A stretch of DNA of 64,000 nucleotides from JAAYXS01 sp043820985 (GTDB lineage: Bacteria; Planctomycetota; Phycisphaerae; UBA1845; Fen-1342). The stretch covers positions 27,721 through 91,720 of the forward strand of contig JBDRDH010000139.1 of the NCBI GenBank assembly GCA_043820985.1, in the 5' to 3' direction. The notes under the pieces are model-generated. The model was not told where the DNA came from. It saw only the letters and a program-made list of their open reading frames with translations, and searched no databases. A program made the position numbers and the translations under genes. Of the stretch, positions 1 to 8,549 are shown piece by piece. Numbering within the stretch: the first letter of the stretch is position 1; each line of letters begins with the position of its first letter.

Positions 1-1205
1 AGCGCGTACGAATCGGATTTGTAGGTGTGGGCGGGATGGGCACGCACCATGTCAATACACTGCTTCAGATTCCAGGCGCTGAAATCAAGGCGGTGTGCGA
101 CATTCGCGAAGCGCATGCGAAACGCGCCCAGGACCTGGTTGTAAAAGCCGGCCAACCCAGCCCGACACTGTATACACGCGGCGAGCGCGACTTCGAGCGT
201 TTGTGCGCCGAGGAGGATCTCGACCTGGTCTTCACCGCGACGCCCTGGCGCTGGCACGTGCCGGTGTGCGTGGCCGCCATGCGTAACGGCAAACACGCCG
301 CCACGGAAGTTCCGGCGGCCGTGACCATCGAGGAGTGCTGGCAGCTCGTCGAGATCGCCGAGCAAACCCGGAAGCACTGCGTGATGATGGAAAACTGTTG
401 TTACGACCGGGCCGAGATGATGTGTTTGAACATGGTCCGCAAGGGATTGCTGGGCGAGGTAGTGCACGGCGAAGGCGGCTATCTGCACGACTTGCGCGGG
501 ATCAAGTTCTCCCCCGAAGGTGAAGGGCTCTGGCGGCGTGAGCACTCGATCGAGCGCGACGGGAACCTGTACCCGACGCACGGACTGGGGCCGGTCGCGC
601 AGTGCATGAACATCAACCGCGGCGACCGCTTCGACTACCTGGTCTCCATGAGCAGCCCGTCGCGCGGGTTGCAAGCATGGCAACAGGAGCATCTGGAGCC
701 GGATGATGTGCGGCGGAGCGAGACTTACGCACTCGGCGACGTTAACGTGGCCTTGATCAAGACCGTCAAGGGGCGCACGATCTACCTGGTGCACGATACA
801 AATCTGCCGCGGCCTTACAGCCGGCTGCACATTGTGCAGGGTACGCAGGGCATATTTGAAAAGTGGCCGGAACGCGTGCATATCGAGGGCCGCACCGAAG
901 GGCACGGATGGGACAAGCTGGACAAGTACGCCGACGAGTTCGAGCATCCGCTGTGGAAATCGGAGGCCGTGAAGAAGGCCAGTGGTGGGCATGGCGGCAT
1001 GGATTTTCTGGAGGACTACCGGCTGATTCAGTGCCTGCGGGCGGGTTTGCCGACGGACATGGATGTCTACGACGCGGCCGCGTGGAGCGCGATCACGGAA
1101 GCTACCGAGCGCTCCGTCGCCAACCGCAGCCGCCCGGTGGATATTCCGGATTTCACGCGCGGGCGCTGGCAGACGAAACCGCCATTGGGGATTGTTGAGG
1201 CTTAG
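1..1205 (+). CDS. Gfo/Idh/MocA-type GH109 glycosidase, 5' partial
   Basis: NAD-dependent oxidoreductase-fold protein, probably an alpha-N-acetylgalactosaminidase-like glycosidase of family GH109. The reading frame is open from the window edge: codons from base 3 read RVRIGFVGVGGMGTHHV, a Rossmann dinucleotide-binding start, so the true start lies upstream and the GTG at 27 is internal. Downstream are MMENCCYDRAEM, GEGGYLHDLRG, NLYPTHGLGP and NINRGDRFDYLVSMSS, which are hallmark stretches of the GH109 branch; the His of THGLGP sits where the family's catalytic histidine lies. About 400 residues are present, the usual size. It ends 52 bases from the convergent sdhB. A plain sugar dehydrogenase of the same superfamily is the alternative, but the motif set favours GH109. 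Confidence 0.78.
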   Translation, partial: RVRIGFVGVGGMGTHHVNTLLQIPGAEIKAVCDIREAHAKRAQDLVVKAGQPSPTLYTRGERDFERLCAEEDLDLVFTATPWRWHVPVCVAAMRNGKHAATEVPAAVTIEECWQLVEIAEQTRKHCVMMENCCYDRAEMMCLNMVRKGLLGEVVHGEGGYLHDLRGIKFSPEGEGLWRREHSIERDGNLYPTHGLGPVAQCMNINRGDRFDYLVSMSSPSRGLQAWQQEHLEPDDVRRSETYALGDVNVALIKTVKGRTIYLVHDTNLPRPYSRLHIVQGTQGIFEKWPERVHIEGRTEGHGWDKLDKYADEFEHPLWKSEAVKKASGGHGGMDFLEDYRLIQCLRAGLPTDMDVYDAAAWSAITEATERSVANRSRPVDIPDFTRGRWQTKPPLGIVEA

Positions 1206-1209
1206 ATTT

Positions 1210-1228
1210 GACCGGTTACAAACCGGTC
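1210..1228. terminator. Hairpin between convergent genes
   Basis: Seven-base arms GACCGGT and ACCGGTC flank the loop TACAA. It lies between the 3' ends of the GH109 gene and sdhB, so it could stop transcription from both sides, although no U-run follows. It also resembles a short interspersed palindrome. Confidence 0.4.
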
Positions 1229-1256
1229 CCACAGGGGTATTTGGCGGACACCGCGA

Positions 1257-2024
1257 TCAGGTAACGAACAGGTCGCGGAGCCACTGGATGGTGGTCTGGC
1301 GGCCGAGCTGACCGATGGCCTCGGTGAGTGGGATATCCTTGGGGCACACCTTGACGCAATTCTGCGCGTTGCCGCAGTCCGCCAGGCCGCCGGGCTCCAT
1401 GATGGCGTGCAGGCGCTCCTGCCTGGAATAGCCGCCGGTGGGATGCGAGTTATGCAGGCGCACCTGCGCGAGCGGGGCCGGGCCAATGAACTGCGAGTTC
1501 GGGTGGAATTGCGGGCAGACCTCCATGCAACAGCCGCAGGTCATACAGCGCGAGAAGAGATAGCGCAGCGATTGTTCCTGTGGCGCGATCAGGGGCGCAT
1601 GGCGGTGGATGTCCTGCGTGCCGTCGATCGGCACCCAGGCCTTGACCTGGCGCAAGGCGTCGAACATCTGCTGGCGATCGACCTGGAGGTCGCGCACCAG
1701 GGGGAACTTGGTGAGCGGCGCGAGTACGATCGGTTGCTTGAGATCGTCGATCAAGGCGGAGCAGGCCTGCCGCGGCGTGCCGTTGATGAGCATGGCGCAG
1801 GCGCCGCAGACTTCTTCCATACAGTTTGATTCCCAGACGACCGGATTGACCTTCTGGCCCTGGGCATTGACCGGATGCTCGCGCAGGTACATCAGCGCCG
1901 AGACAACGTTGTGCCCGGGCGCGTAGGGCATCTTGAATTCTTCCCAGTATGGCTTGGCGTCAGGGCCGTCCTGGCGTTTGATCTTGAAGTGAATCTTACT
2001 CTTGGTGTGTGCGTCAGCAATCAT
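1257..2024 (-). CDS. sdhB: Succinate dehydrogenase/fumarate reductase iron-sulfur subunit
   Basis: Electron-transfer subunit of complex II, on the cytoplasmic face of the inner membrane; it passes electrons from the flavoprotein SdhA to quinone. The 255-residue length is typical. The [2Fe-2S] ligands are C68, C73, C76 and C88 (SNCMEEVCGACAML...C). The C-terminal ferredoxin-like half has CMTCGCCMEVCP near 160-171 and CGNAQNCVKVCP near 217-228 for the [4Fe-4S] and [3Fe-4S] clusters. sdhA lies upstream on the same strand, but 640 bases away, because a GxxExxY gene with flanking inverted repeats sits between them. No membrane anchor gene is nearby. Confidence 0.95.
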   Translation of the reverse strand: MIADAHTKSKIHFKIKRQDGPDAKPYWEEFKMPYAPGHNVVSALMYLREHPVNAQGQKVNPVVWESNCMEEVCGACAMLINGTPRQACSALIDDLKQPIVLAPLTKFPLVRDLQVDRQQMFDALRQVKAWVPIDGTQDIHRHAPLIAPQEQSLRYLFSRCMTCGCCMEVCPQFHPNSQFIGPAPLAQVRLHNSHPTGGYSRQERLHAIMEPGGLADCGNAQNCVKVCPKDIPLTEAIGQLGRQTTIQWLRDLFVT

Positions 2025-2050
2025 GTTATTTACTCACTCGCGCTTCGATT

Positions 2051-2079
2051 AACCACAGAGGGCACAGAGAACACAGAGA
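2051..2079 (+). repeat. Left inverted repeat, CACAGAG type
   Basis: CACAGAG-rich 29-mer, internally periodic (CACAGAG, CACAGAG, CACAGAG). Its inverted mate is at 2626-2654 with two mismatches. Together they bracket the GxxExxY gene. Confidence 0.8.
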
Positions 2080-2162
2080 CCGAAGAAGGATGTCGGGATG
2101 TGTGGCGGTTTCATGCCCTTGTTTCATATCCGTGTGCGCTCCGTGGCATGGGTATCGGCCTC

Positions 2163-2549
2163 TTAGAGGACCATTCGGACAATTCCGTCGCGTAGTACCG
2201 GGACGTTGAAGTTCAGGATCAGGCCGGTCTTGAGGCCAGTGAGACGCAGGTACGTTAGGAGTTGCGCCTCGTGCACTGGCGCAAGTCGATCGACGGCCTT
2301 CAGTTCCACGACGACCTGCCCTTCGACAATCAGGTCCGCGCGGAAACCGACCTCCACGCGCACCTGCTTGTAGCTGACCGGCAGCGCGACCTGTCGCCGG
2401 AACGCAAGCCCGGCCTGTGTCAGCTCGTACGCCAGGCACTCCTCATATGCGGACTCGAGCAACCCCGGCCCGAGCTCCCGGTGCACTTCGATCGCCGCCC
2501 AGATGATCGCGCCCGTCAACGGATCGTGCTCGGAGGATGAGTTTGCCAT
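2163..2549 (-). CDS. GxxExxY family protein
   Basis: Small protein of about 128 residues named for its motif, here GLLESAY inside HRELGPGLLESAYEECL. Later stretches VGFRADLIVEGQVVVELKAV have the D...ExK pattern expected of a PD-(D/E)xK nuclease-like fold; the biological role of the family is unknown to me. The ATG at 2549 (MANSSSEHD) is chosen because the family normally starts a few residues before this conserved helix; an upstream in-frame ATG at 2615 would add 22 residues with no recognisable content. It lies alone between two inverted repeats and splits sdhA from sdhB. Confidence 0.85.
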   Translation of the reverse strand: MANSSSEHDPLTGAIIWAAIEVHRELGPGLLESAYEECLAYELTQAGLAFRRQVALPVSYKQVRVEVGFRADLIVEGQVVVELKAVDRLAPVHEAQLLTYLRLTGLKTGLILNFNVPVLRDGIVRMVL

Positions 2550-2625
2550 GGTCTTGTGGATGTTTTCAGTCAACTTCACCACTCGCAGTGCAGGCCCCCC
2601 ACAAGACAAACCCAATGCCCGCTTT

Positions 2626-2654
2626 TCTCTGTGTCCTCTGTGCCCTCTATGGTT
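2626..2654 (-). repeat. Right inverted repeat, CACAGAG type
   Basis: Reverse-complement partner of the repeat at 2051-2079, 27 of 29 bases matching. It ends 11 bases before the stop codon of sdhA, so it forms part of the 3' end of the sdhA transcript. Confidence 0.8.
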
Positions 2655-2665
2655 GAACTCTCACG

Positions 2666-4552
2666 TCAACGATAATCCCGCGGCTTCTCCGGCGCCAGCA
2701 CGGAGGTATCCACGGGTTTGTAGTCGATCCGCGGACCGTCATCCGAATGTGTGACGATCGTGTGTTTGAGCCACTGCTCGTTGTTGGCCTTCCAGCGGGC
2801 CTTGTATTCAGCGTATTCGGGATCGCCTTCGAACTTGCCCTCGGGGATCTTGAGCTCGAACTCGGCTTTGTAGTGTGAGCCGCGGCATTCGTCCCGCATA
2901 CGCGCGCACCTGGTGATCACTTCGGCGAGAACGATCATATCCTGCACTTGGCGGGCCCAGGTCAGCGATTGATTGAACCAGTCGCTTTTATCATCCAGGG
3001 CAATGTTCCGCGCGCGTTCCTTGAGAGCGGCCAGGCCCTGCAAGGCGGTATCGAGGCCGGCATTGCTGCGTTCGACGAAGACATGCGCGCGCATCAGGTC
3101 GCCGGTATCGCGATGCAAGGCGAAGGGATTCTCGCCGGCCGTGCGGGCCATGATAGCTTGATTGAGTTCTTCCTGGCGCCGCTGCTCCTGGTCGTAGGTG
3201 CTATCAGCGATAGAGCTGTTGTTCTTTTTGAGATTCTTGACGTATGTGGATGACGCATCGCCGGCGACGCGGCCGCTGAAGGAGGCACTCAGTAGTGAAT
3301 TGGCCCCCAGGCGGTTGGCTCCGTGGTACGCGAAATCACATTCGCCACAGGCGTAGAGGCCGGGGATGTTCGTGGCGTGGTTGCGGGGGTGAACGCGGGC
3401 CATGCCACCGGTTTGGGCGTCTTTTTCAAAGTCGACCCAGAGGCCGCCCATGGAATAGTGAGTGGCGGGGAAGATCCGCATGGGGACCTCGCAGGGATCG
3501 TCGCCGACGAAGGTACGGTACATTTCGAGGATACCGCCGAGGCGTGTTTCGAGAAAGTCACGCGGTTGATGGGTCAGGTCGAGGTAGACCACGTCCTGGC
3601 CATCGAGACCCAGGCCCATGTGGCGGACGACGCGGCAGATGGCACGGGAAGCCACATCGCGGGGGACGGTATTGCCATAGGCCGGATACCACTCTTCGAG
3701 GAAATAGAAACGCTCCTCCTCGGGAATCTGGCGTGGATCGCGTTTGTCGCCGGCCTGGCGGGGTACCCAGATGCGGCCACCCTCGCCGCGGCAAGCCTCC
3801 GACATTAGTCGATTCTTGTCGTGACCGGGTAGCCCGGTGGGATGGAACTGGATGAACTCGCCATTGGCGAACTTGGCGCCTTGCTGATAGACGCGGGAGG
3901 CGGGCGCACCGGTCGAGTTGTTGGACATCGTTGAACGGCCATAGGTCAGGGCCAGCCCGCCCGTGGCTAATATTACAGCGTCGGCGCGGAAAGCATGCAC
4001 CTTCATGGTGGTAAGATTCATGGCGGTGATGCCGCGGCAGATGCCTTCCTCGTCGAGCACGAGTGAGAGGAAATCCCAGAATTCGTACTTTTTGACCGTG
4101 CCGTTGGCTTCGTGGGCGCGGACCTGCTCATCGACCGCGTAGAGCAACTGCTGGCCGGTAGTCGCACCAGCGAAACAGGTGCGGAGATTTTTAACGCCGC
4201 CGAAGAGGCGCTGGTCCATGATCCCTTCGGGTGTGCGGCTGAAAGTCACGCCCATACGGTCGAAAGTGCGGATCAGGCCCGGGGCTTCCTCGCAGAGGCT
4301 TTTGATGGGGGGCTGGTCGGAGAGGTAGTCGCCGCCCTTGATCGTATCGATGATGTGCTGCTCGATTGAGTCGTTCTGGCCTTTGACGTCCAGGACGGCA
4401 TTGATACCACCCTGCGCGCAGCAGGAGTGCGAGCGTTTGACGGAAAATAGCGAGAAGAGGTCGACCGGGAGGCCATTCTCGACGATCCGCAAGGTGGCCC
4501 ACAGTCCGCCGAGACCACCACCCACGACAATAATGTTCGGTTTTGCTGGCAT
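2666..4552 (-). CDS. sdhA: Succinate dehydrogenase/fumarate reductase flavoprotein subunit
   Basis: Catalytic FAD subunit of complex II, interconverting succinate and fumarate. The N-terminus has the FAD-binding VVGGGLGGLWATLRI, then SHSCCAQGGINAVL, the covalent-FAD region characteristic of the family. HPTGLPG and the SEACRGEGG stretch form the substrate site, and YACGECDFAYHGANRLGANSLL is the C-terminal FAD signature. The 628 residues and the sequence style resemble the Bacillus/Bacteroidetes-type enzyme. The ATG at 4552 is followed directly by the dinucleotide-binding fold. A cytochrome b anchor (sdhC) would be expected just upstream but is absent; the next gene is an ECF sigma factor on the same strand, 176 bases away. 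Confidence 0.95.
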   Translation of the reverse strand: MPAKPNIIVVGGGLGGLWATLRIVENGLPVDLFSLFSVKRSHSCCAQGGINAVLDVKGQNDSIEQHIIDTIKGGDYLSDQPPIKSLCEEAPGLIRTFDRMGVTFSRTPEGIMDQRLFGGVKNLRTCFAGATTGQQLLYAVDEQVRAHEANGTVKKYEFWDFLSLVLDEEGICRGITAMNLTTMKVHAFRADAVILATGGLALTYGRSTMSNNSTGAPASRVYQQGAKFANGEFIQFHPTGLPGHDKNRLMSEACRGEGGRIWVPRQAGDKRDPRQIPEEERFYFLEEWYPAYGNTVPRDVASRAICRVVRHMGLGLDGQDVVYLDLTHQPRDFLETRLGGILEMYRTFVGDDPCEVPMRIFPATHYSMGGLWVDFEKDAQTGGMARVHPRNHATNIPGLYACGECDFAYHGANRLGANSLLSASFSGRVAGDASSTYVKNLKKNNSSIADSTYDQEQRRQEELNQAIMARTAGENPFALHRDTGDLMRAHVFVERSNAGLDTALQGLAALKERARNIALDDKSDWFNQSLTWARQVQDMIVLAEVITRCARMRDECRGSHYKAEFELKIPEGKFEGDPEYAEYKARWKANNEQWLKHTIVTHSDDGPRIDYKPVDTSVLAPEKPRDYR

Positions 4553-4728
4553 GATATTAAGGCTCGTCTGGGGCGTGGGCCGTGGCTCTATACGATCTCA
4601 CACTACCCATCGCCGAATACTGGATTCAAAAGAGCGGATTATAAGGAGAAACCGGCGGTATGCACGGGGAGATGAAAAAGATCCGCGCAACCGGGGGTGA
4701 GGAGAGGCGAAAAAACGACAATACAGGC

Positions 4729-5298
4729 CTATTCGAGCATTGAGGAGTGCTCACGCAGCTTCTTAAGCCCTTCGTAAAGACGTGATTTAACGACCGATTC
4801 GGGGATATCCAGGATTTCAGCGATTTCGGACCGGTTGAGGTTCTCGCCGTAACGCAGGTGCAAAGCTTCGCGGAATTCGGCGGGAAGCGCCGCCAGCAGA
4901 TGCGCGACATGGGCTTGCTGCTCATGCTTAACCAGCCGACTCAGGGCACCGATGGCGGACAGGTGCAACTGAGATTCGTTCGGCAAGTCCACGCCAGACT
5001 TTCTTCGTGCGCGGTCCCGGCGCATATTCAGGCAGTGATTTCGGGCGATGCGATATATCCAGGGACGGAAGCGTTCCGGCACCGCCGGGGTGTGAAGCAC
5101 CTTGTAAAAGATCGTTTGGACAGCATCTTCCGCCTGTTCTGGATCGCCCAGATACCCCAGGCAGAAGCGCAGCATGGCCTCGCGGTAAAGCTCGTTCAGC
5201 ATGATACCAGCATCATTTTCGCCGGCGCGCAGGCGTAGTACGAGCGAAGGTGTGAGATCGGGTTGCTGATCGCAGCGCTCTGGCTGGCTTGTGTTCAT
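4729..5298 (-). CDS. ECF-type RNA polymerase sigma factor
   Basis: Sigma-70 family extracytoplasmic-function factor of about 189 residues that directs RNA polymerase to a dedicated promoter set. Region 2 is visible in GYLGDPEQAEDAVQTIFYKV and FRPWIYRIARNHCLNMRR; region 4 in LLAALPAEFREALHLRYGE and RSEIAEILDIPESVVKSRL, a helix-turn-helix. The start is taken at the ATG at 5298 (MNTSQPERC); a further in-frame start at 5334 would add 12 residues. It follows the Ser/Thr kinase gene on the same strand after 89 bases, so the two are probably cotranscribed and functionally linked, with kinase signalling controlling the factor. Confidence 0.92.
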   Translation of the reverse strand: MNTSQPERCDQQPDLTPSLVLRLRAGENDAGIMLNELYREAMLRFCLGYLGDPEQAEDAVQTIFYKVLHTPAVPERFRPWIYRIARNHCLNMRRDRARRKSGVDLPNESQLHLSAIGALSRLVKHEQQAHVAHLLAALPAEFREALHLRYGENLNRSEIAEILDIPESVVKSRLYEGLKKLREHSSMLE

Positions 5299-5387
5299 AC
5301 CAGGACACTCCCGGGTCCTCTCCCTTAAAGACACCTATGTGTAGCTCTCGGCGAGAGCATCACTGGTTTTTCCCTCTCCGATGGCTC

Positions 5388-7838
5388 TCATGGCGCGGCG
5401 CGTGGATCGTCAGCAGCAGAGAGACAGTCCAAGCGCCAGAGGGCCAGGTGATATTCGCTCATGGGATCCAGATGATCGCTGTCCGGATCGAACACCAAAT
5501 CCGTCTGGACACACTTGTCGAACCATTGGCGCGCCTGCACCGGTTGAGCGCACAGCAGACAAGCCTCACCCGCATAGTAATATGCCTCACAGAGCCGCTC
5601 TGGCTTGGTGGAATCCGCGCGGGCAACCAGCTCAGTCGGGGGCAGACGCAAATCCAGGCACGCAATGATGTCCGCTAACCAGTCCGCGCTGCCAAGACCG
5701 CGGCGTGCGGCCTCCAGCACCCGCTCGGCTTGTTGGAGTGTTTCCTGGGCAGTGTCGGAGTGCCCATCCCGGGCAAGCTGTCTAGCCTGCTGCCGCAAGA
5801 CCAGATATAGTCGCGCGCTGGCAAACGAAGGATGTCCACGCTTCTCGTCGGCATGGCGGTAATCAGCGCTAGCAGCTTCCAACTGACCAGTAATCCACAA
5901 AGGTGTCGCCCGCTGATAACGTTGCCAGTGCGCTTCGGAATCATCGAGCGCGACGGCCGCGGAATAATCCTCGATAGACAGATTGTATTCCCGCAGACAC
6001 AAGTGCATGACCGCGCGGTAGCGGTAAGCGTCCATATTAGTGGGATTCGCGGCCAGGGCTTGAGTATAGTATTCCAGAGCGTCGCGAAAGGAGTGCTGCC
6101 GTGCGAGGATTCTGGGTTTAAGCAGACCGTCGTCTATCGGTTCTTTGCATAGCCGATCCAACTGCACCAATGCGTTTTGGGCCTCGTCAAACTGCCGCAA
6201 CTGCTTGTGCAGATAGAGCGCGCGTTCCCAGGCCAAAAGATGTTCCGAATCACGCGCGAGTGCCGCGCGGGTACAACGCAAGGCCTCAATCAGATCCAAT
6301 GTGGTGAACGAACATAGATACCAGGCTTCAGCCGAATCCGGCATGTCCTCCAGAGCGGCGGCACGCGATACCCCGGTATAAGATCTGCCCATTTCGTTGT
6401 AGATATCCGCCAGTAGCGCCCGGGGAGCCCATGAGTCAGATAGGTCCTGGGATGCTTGCTTGAGGTATAACAGGGCAGCGTCGATCAATTCAGCATTGCC
6501 GATCAGGCGCGCGGCTCGAAATTTAGTCTGCGCGCGTACCAACCGGGCTTCGAGTAATTCAGGGTATTGGATCCCCATGGCCTGCGCGCGCGCCAGGGCG
6601 AGGTCCGAGCGGCCAGCCTCCGATTCGCGTTGAATATGCAGCACACTCCGGCGTGCATCGAGAGTCACCACCCGGCGTCGCTGTTGGAGGCCACGGTCAT
6701 ACCAGACATAGCTGGCCCAGAATCCGCCGAGCAGTACCGTCAGGACAACAGCCAGGATCGCGACACGGGCGCGGTGGCGTTTCAGCCAGCGCGCGAGCTT
6801 CATGGACCGGCGCCAGCCAGAAGCGCCAATCGGCTTGCCCGCCAGGTAGCAGCGCAAATCTTCTGCCATGTCGAGCACGGATTGGTAGCGATTGGCGGGC
6901 TCCTTTTCGAGCGCCTTGAGAGTGATGGTCTCGAGATCGCCGCGCAACACGCGCCGGATGGTGCTGGGCCTTTGCGGCAGTTGCTCACGGATGATGCGGA
7001 CGGCTTCGGGTAGCATGATACCGCTGACTTCGAAGGGGAGTTGGTCGGTGAGCAATTCATAGAGCATGACGCCGAGAGCATAAACATCACTGCGGGCATC
7101 AATGCGTTCGCGGTCACCTTCGGCCTGCTCGGGGCTCATGTAAGCCAGGGTACCCAGGATCTGGCCGATCTCCGTGACGGTAATGCTCTGGGAAGGATCA
7201 GTATCCATCAAATAAGCGAGCCCGAAATCGAGGACGTGGGGTTGGCCGTCAGTGGTGATCAGGATGTTGGAAGGCTTGAGGTCCCGGTGGATGACACCCT
7301 GCTCGTGGGCATAGTAGACCGCTTCGCAGAGCTGGCCGAACAGCTCGATCCGGCCGGGGATTGGCAGATCGTGGTCCCGTACATACCTGCCGAGCGGCAC
7401 GCCGGCGACATACTCCATGGCGAAGAAGTGCTCGCCATTGTTGGTGGAGTCAGCCTCGTAAATAGTAGCGATAGCAGGATGTTGCAAGCGGGCCAGGGTC
7501 TGGATCTCACGATTGAAGAGCCGCAGGTTGTGCTTGCCGACCGCGCAGCCCCCGCGCAGGACCTTTAACGCCACTACGCGTTTGGGCGCATCCTGCTCGG
7601 CTTCATAGACAACGGCTTGTCCGCCTTCTCCAATCATGCGTTTGATGGCATAGGAGCCGATGCGTTCCGGCAGAGGAGGCGTCGTCAGCCTGGTGGCAAC
7701 GCGCACCGCCCGCATCCGTTCGCGCATCTCGGTGGCCCGGGCACGGCAGCGCTCACAGACAGCCAGATGCTCATCCAATTCGGATGCGGACTGGTCGATC
7801 CAACTCCACAACTGTCGATCGGAGATGTCACAGGACAT
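5388..7838 (-). CDS. Membrane Ser/Thr protein kinase with zinc-finger and TPR domains
   Basis: Signalling kinase of 816 residues. The N-terminus (1-45) is an anti-sigma-like zinc finger with H24, C28 and C31 (HLAVCERC). The kinase domain follows: glycine loop IGEGGQAVVYE (69-79), catalytic lysine K92, HRDLKPSN near 180, DFG near 203, and MSPEQAEG as the activation-segment end. All catalytic residues are present, so it should be active. One membrane span lies near 356-378 (VAILAVVLTVLLGGFWAS), and the rest is TPR-like helical repeats, presumably outside the cytoplasm. The ECF sigma gene lies directly downstream. The fusion of zinc finger and kinase suggests that the kinase itself may hold or release the sigma factor. 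Confidence 0.93.
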   Translation of the reverse strand: MSCDISDRQLWSWIDQSASELDEHLAVCERCRARATEMRERMRAVRVATRLTTPPLPERIGSYAIKRMIGEGGQAVVYEAEQDAPKRVVALKVLRGGCAVGKHNLRLFNREIQTLARLQHPAIATIYEADSTNNGEHFFAMEYVAGVPLGRYVRDHDLPIPGRIELFGQLCEAVYYAHEQGVIHRDLKPSNILITTDGQPHVLDFGLAYLMDTDPSQSITVTEIGQILGTLAYMSPEQAEGDRERIDARSDVYALGVMLYELLTDQLPFEVSGIMLPEAVRIIREQLPQRPSTIRRVLRGDLETITLKALEKEPANRYQSVLDMAEDLRCYLAGKPIGASGWRRSMKLARWLKRHRARVAILAVVLTVLLGGFWASYVWYDRGLQQRRRVVTLDARRSVLHIQRESEAGRSDLALARAQAMGIQYPELLEARLVRAQTKFRAARLIGNAELIDAALLYLKQASQDLSDSWAPRALLADIYNEMGRSYTGVSRAAALEDMPDSAEAWYLCSFTTLDLIEALRCTRAALARDSEHLLAWERALYLHKQLRQFDEAQNALVQLDRLCKEPIDDGLLKPRILARQHSFRDALEYYTQALAANPTNMDAYRYRAVMHLCLREYNLSIEDYSAAVALDDSEAHWQRYQRATPLWITGQLEAASADYRHADEKRGHPSFASARLYLVLRQQARQLARDGHSDTAQETLQQAERVLEAARRGLGSADWLADIIACLDLRLPPTELVARADSTKPERLCEAYYYAGEACLLCAQPVQARQWFDKCVQTDLVFDPDSDHLDPMSEYHLALWRLDCLSAADDPRAAP

Positions 7839-8072
7839 CTTGGTAACCCACTGTTGAAAGCCGTTGTCGGCACAGAGCCCCCCAAGGGGGCTGCCTGGAT
7901 GCTTCCACCCATGTCAGTATCATTATAAACGACAAATAATTGGCATTTCGGGTATTTACCGCGTTTTTATTTTTCGCCGACTGGCTCATTTTGGTGTGTT
8001 AATAAGTAGAACGGGCACGACCGAGGTGTTTGCAGTGGCCGTAGCGTGAGCGGAGTAATAGGGCGCTGATTG

Positions 8073-8117
8073 GCCGACGTGCCGCGGGGGCGGTAATGTA
8101 CCTCGCCGCACGTCGGC
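8073..8117. terminator. Hairpin downstream of protease gene
   Basis: Arms GCCGACGTGC (8073-8082) and GCACGTCGGC (8108-8117) pair perfectly over 10 bases with a 25-base GC-rich loop, followed on the plus strand by TGTTTTA. It could be a terminator or another structured RNA element. Confidence 0.4.
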
Positions 8118-8214
8118 TGTTTTAATGTGGTATGTCGCCGGGCGGGTCGGCGGAGTGCCGGCCGCGATCCACCGGATAAGACGATGGATGTTTGATGGGA
8201 CGTGCGGGCCCGGC

Positions 8215-8243
8215 AAGGGCACAGCCATTTTAGCTGTGCCCTT
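8215..8243. terminator. Perfect 11-bp hairpin
   Basis: Arms AAGGGCACAGC and GCTGTGCCCTT enclose a 7-base loop (CATTTTA). It lies about 310 bases past the protease stop codon on the minus strand. No U-run follows on either strand, so termination is a guess. Confidence 0.4.
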
Positions 8244-8549
8244 GGTCTAGATGGCCGGAGTTGGAAATATTCCGAAATACACCCGCCGAATCGTCTAGCC
8301 AGGTGTCTGTTAATGTGGACCAGGGGGGATAACTGCGGTGCGCCGGGTCGTTGCGCTCAACAGTGTCACCTCGGCGTGCCGCTCTTTATGCGCCGTCACT
8401 TCGAGTAACGGCGGTCGCCGCGCTACGGGACTTGTGGAGGTGAAAGCACTGCTGGGCAAGCCACCAGAGGCACTTGGCATCCGCACTGCTGACACGGTAG
8501 TGGCGAGCCACCCGTCGCTATAAAAAATCATGTAGCGCCCGGGCTCTCT

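Larger units (their letters stand above)
2051..2654. mobile_element. Candidate small element: GxxExxY gene between inverted repeats
   Basis: A 29-base repeat at 2051-2079 (AACCACAGAGGGCACAGAGA...) reappears inverted at 2626-2654 with 27 of 29 positions identical. Between them is one gene, a GxxExxY protein. The unit separates sdhA from sdhB, which normally abut. This arrangement suggests a cargo-bearing insertion or non-autonomous mobile unit. No transposase or clear target-site duplication is visible, so mobility is an inference. Confidence 0.5.
7839..8549. other. 711-base intergenic region with two hairpins
   Basis: No gene is supported between the start of the kinase gene and the end of the protease gene. 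Short frames exist on both strands but lack ribosome binding sites or recognisable sequence. Two strong hairpins are listed separately. The stretch next to 7838 should carry the kinase promoter; I could not identify a convincing sigma-70 box. Confidence 0.6.

Noticed and set aside
2101..2160. Additional copy of the CACAGAG repeat
   Set aside because: Only a loose similarity (CCGTG/CTCCGTGG) is visible, too weak to call.
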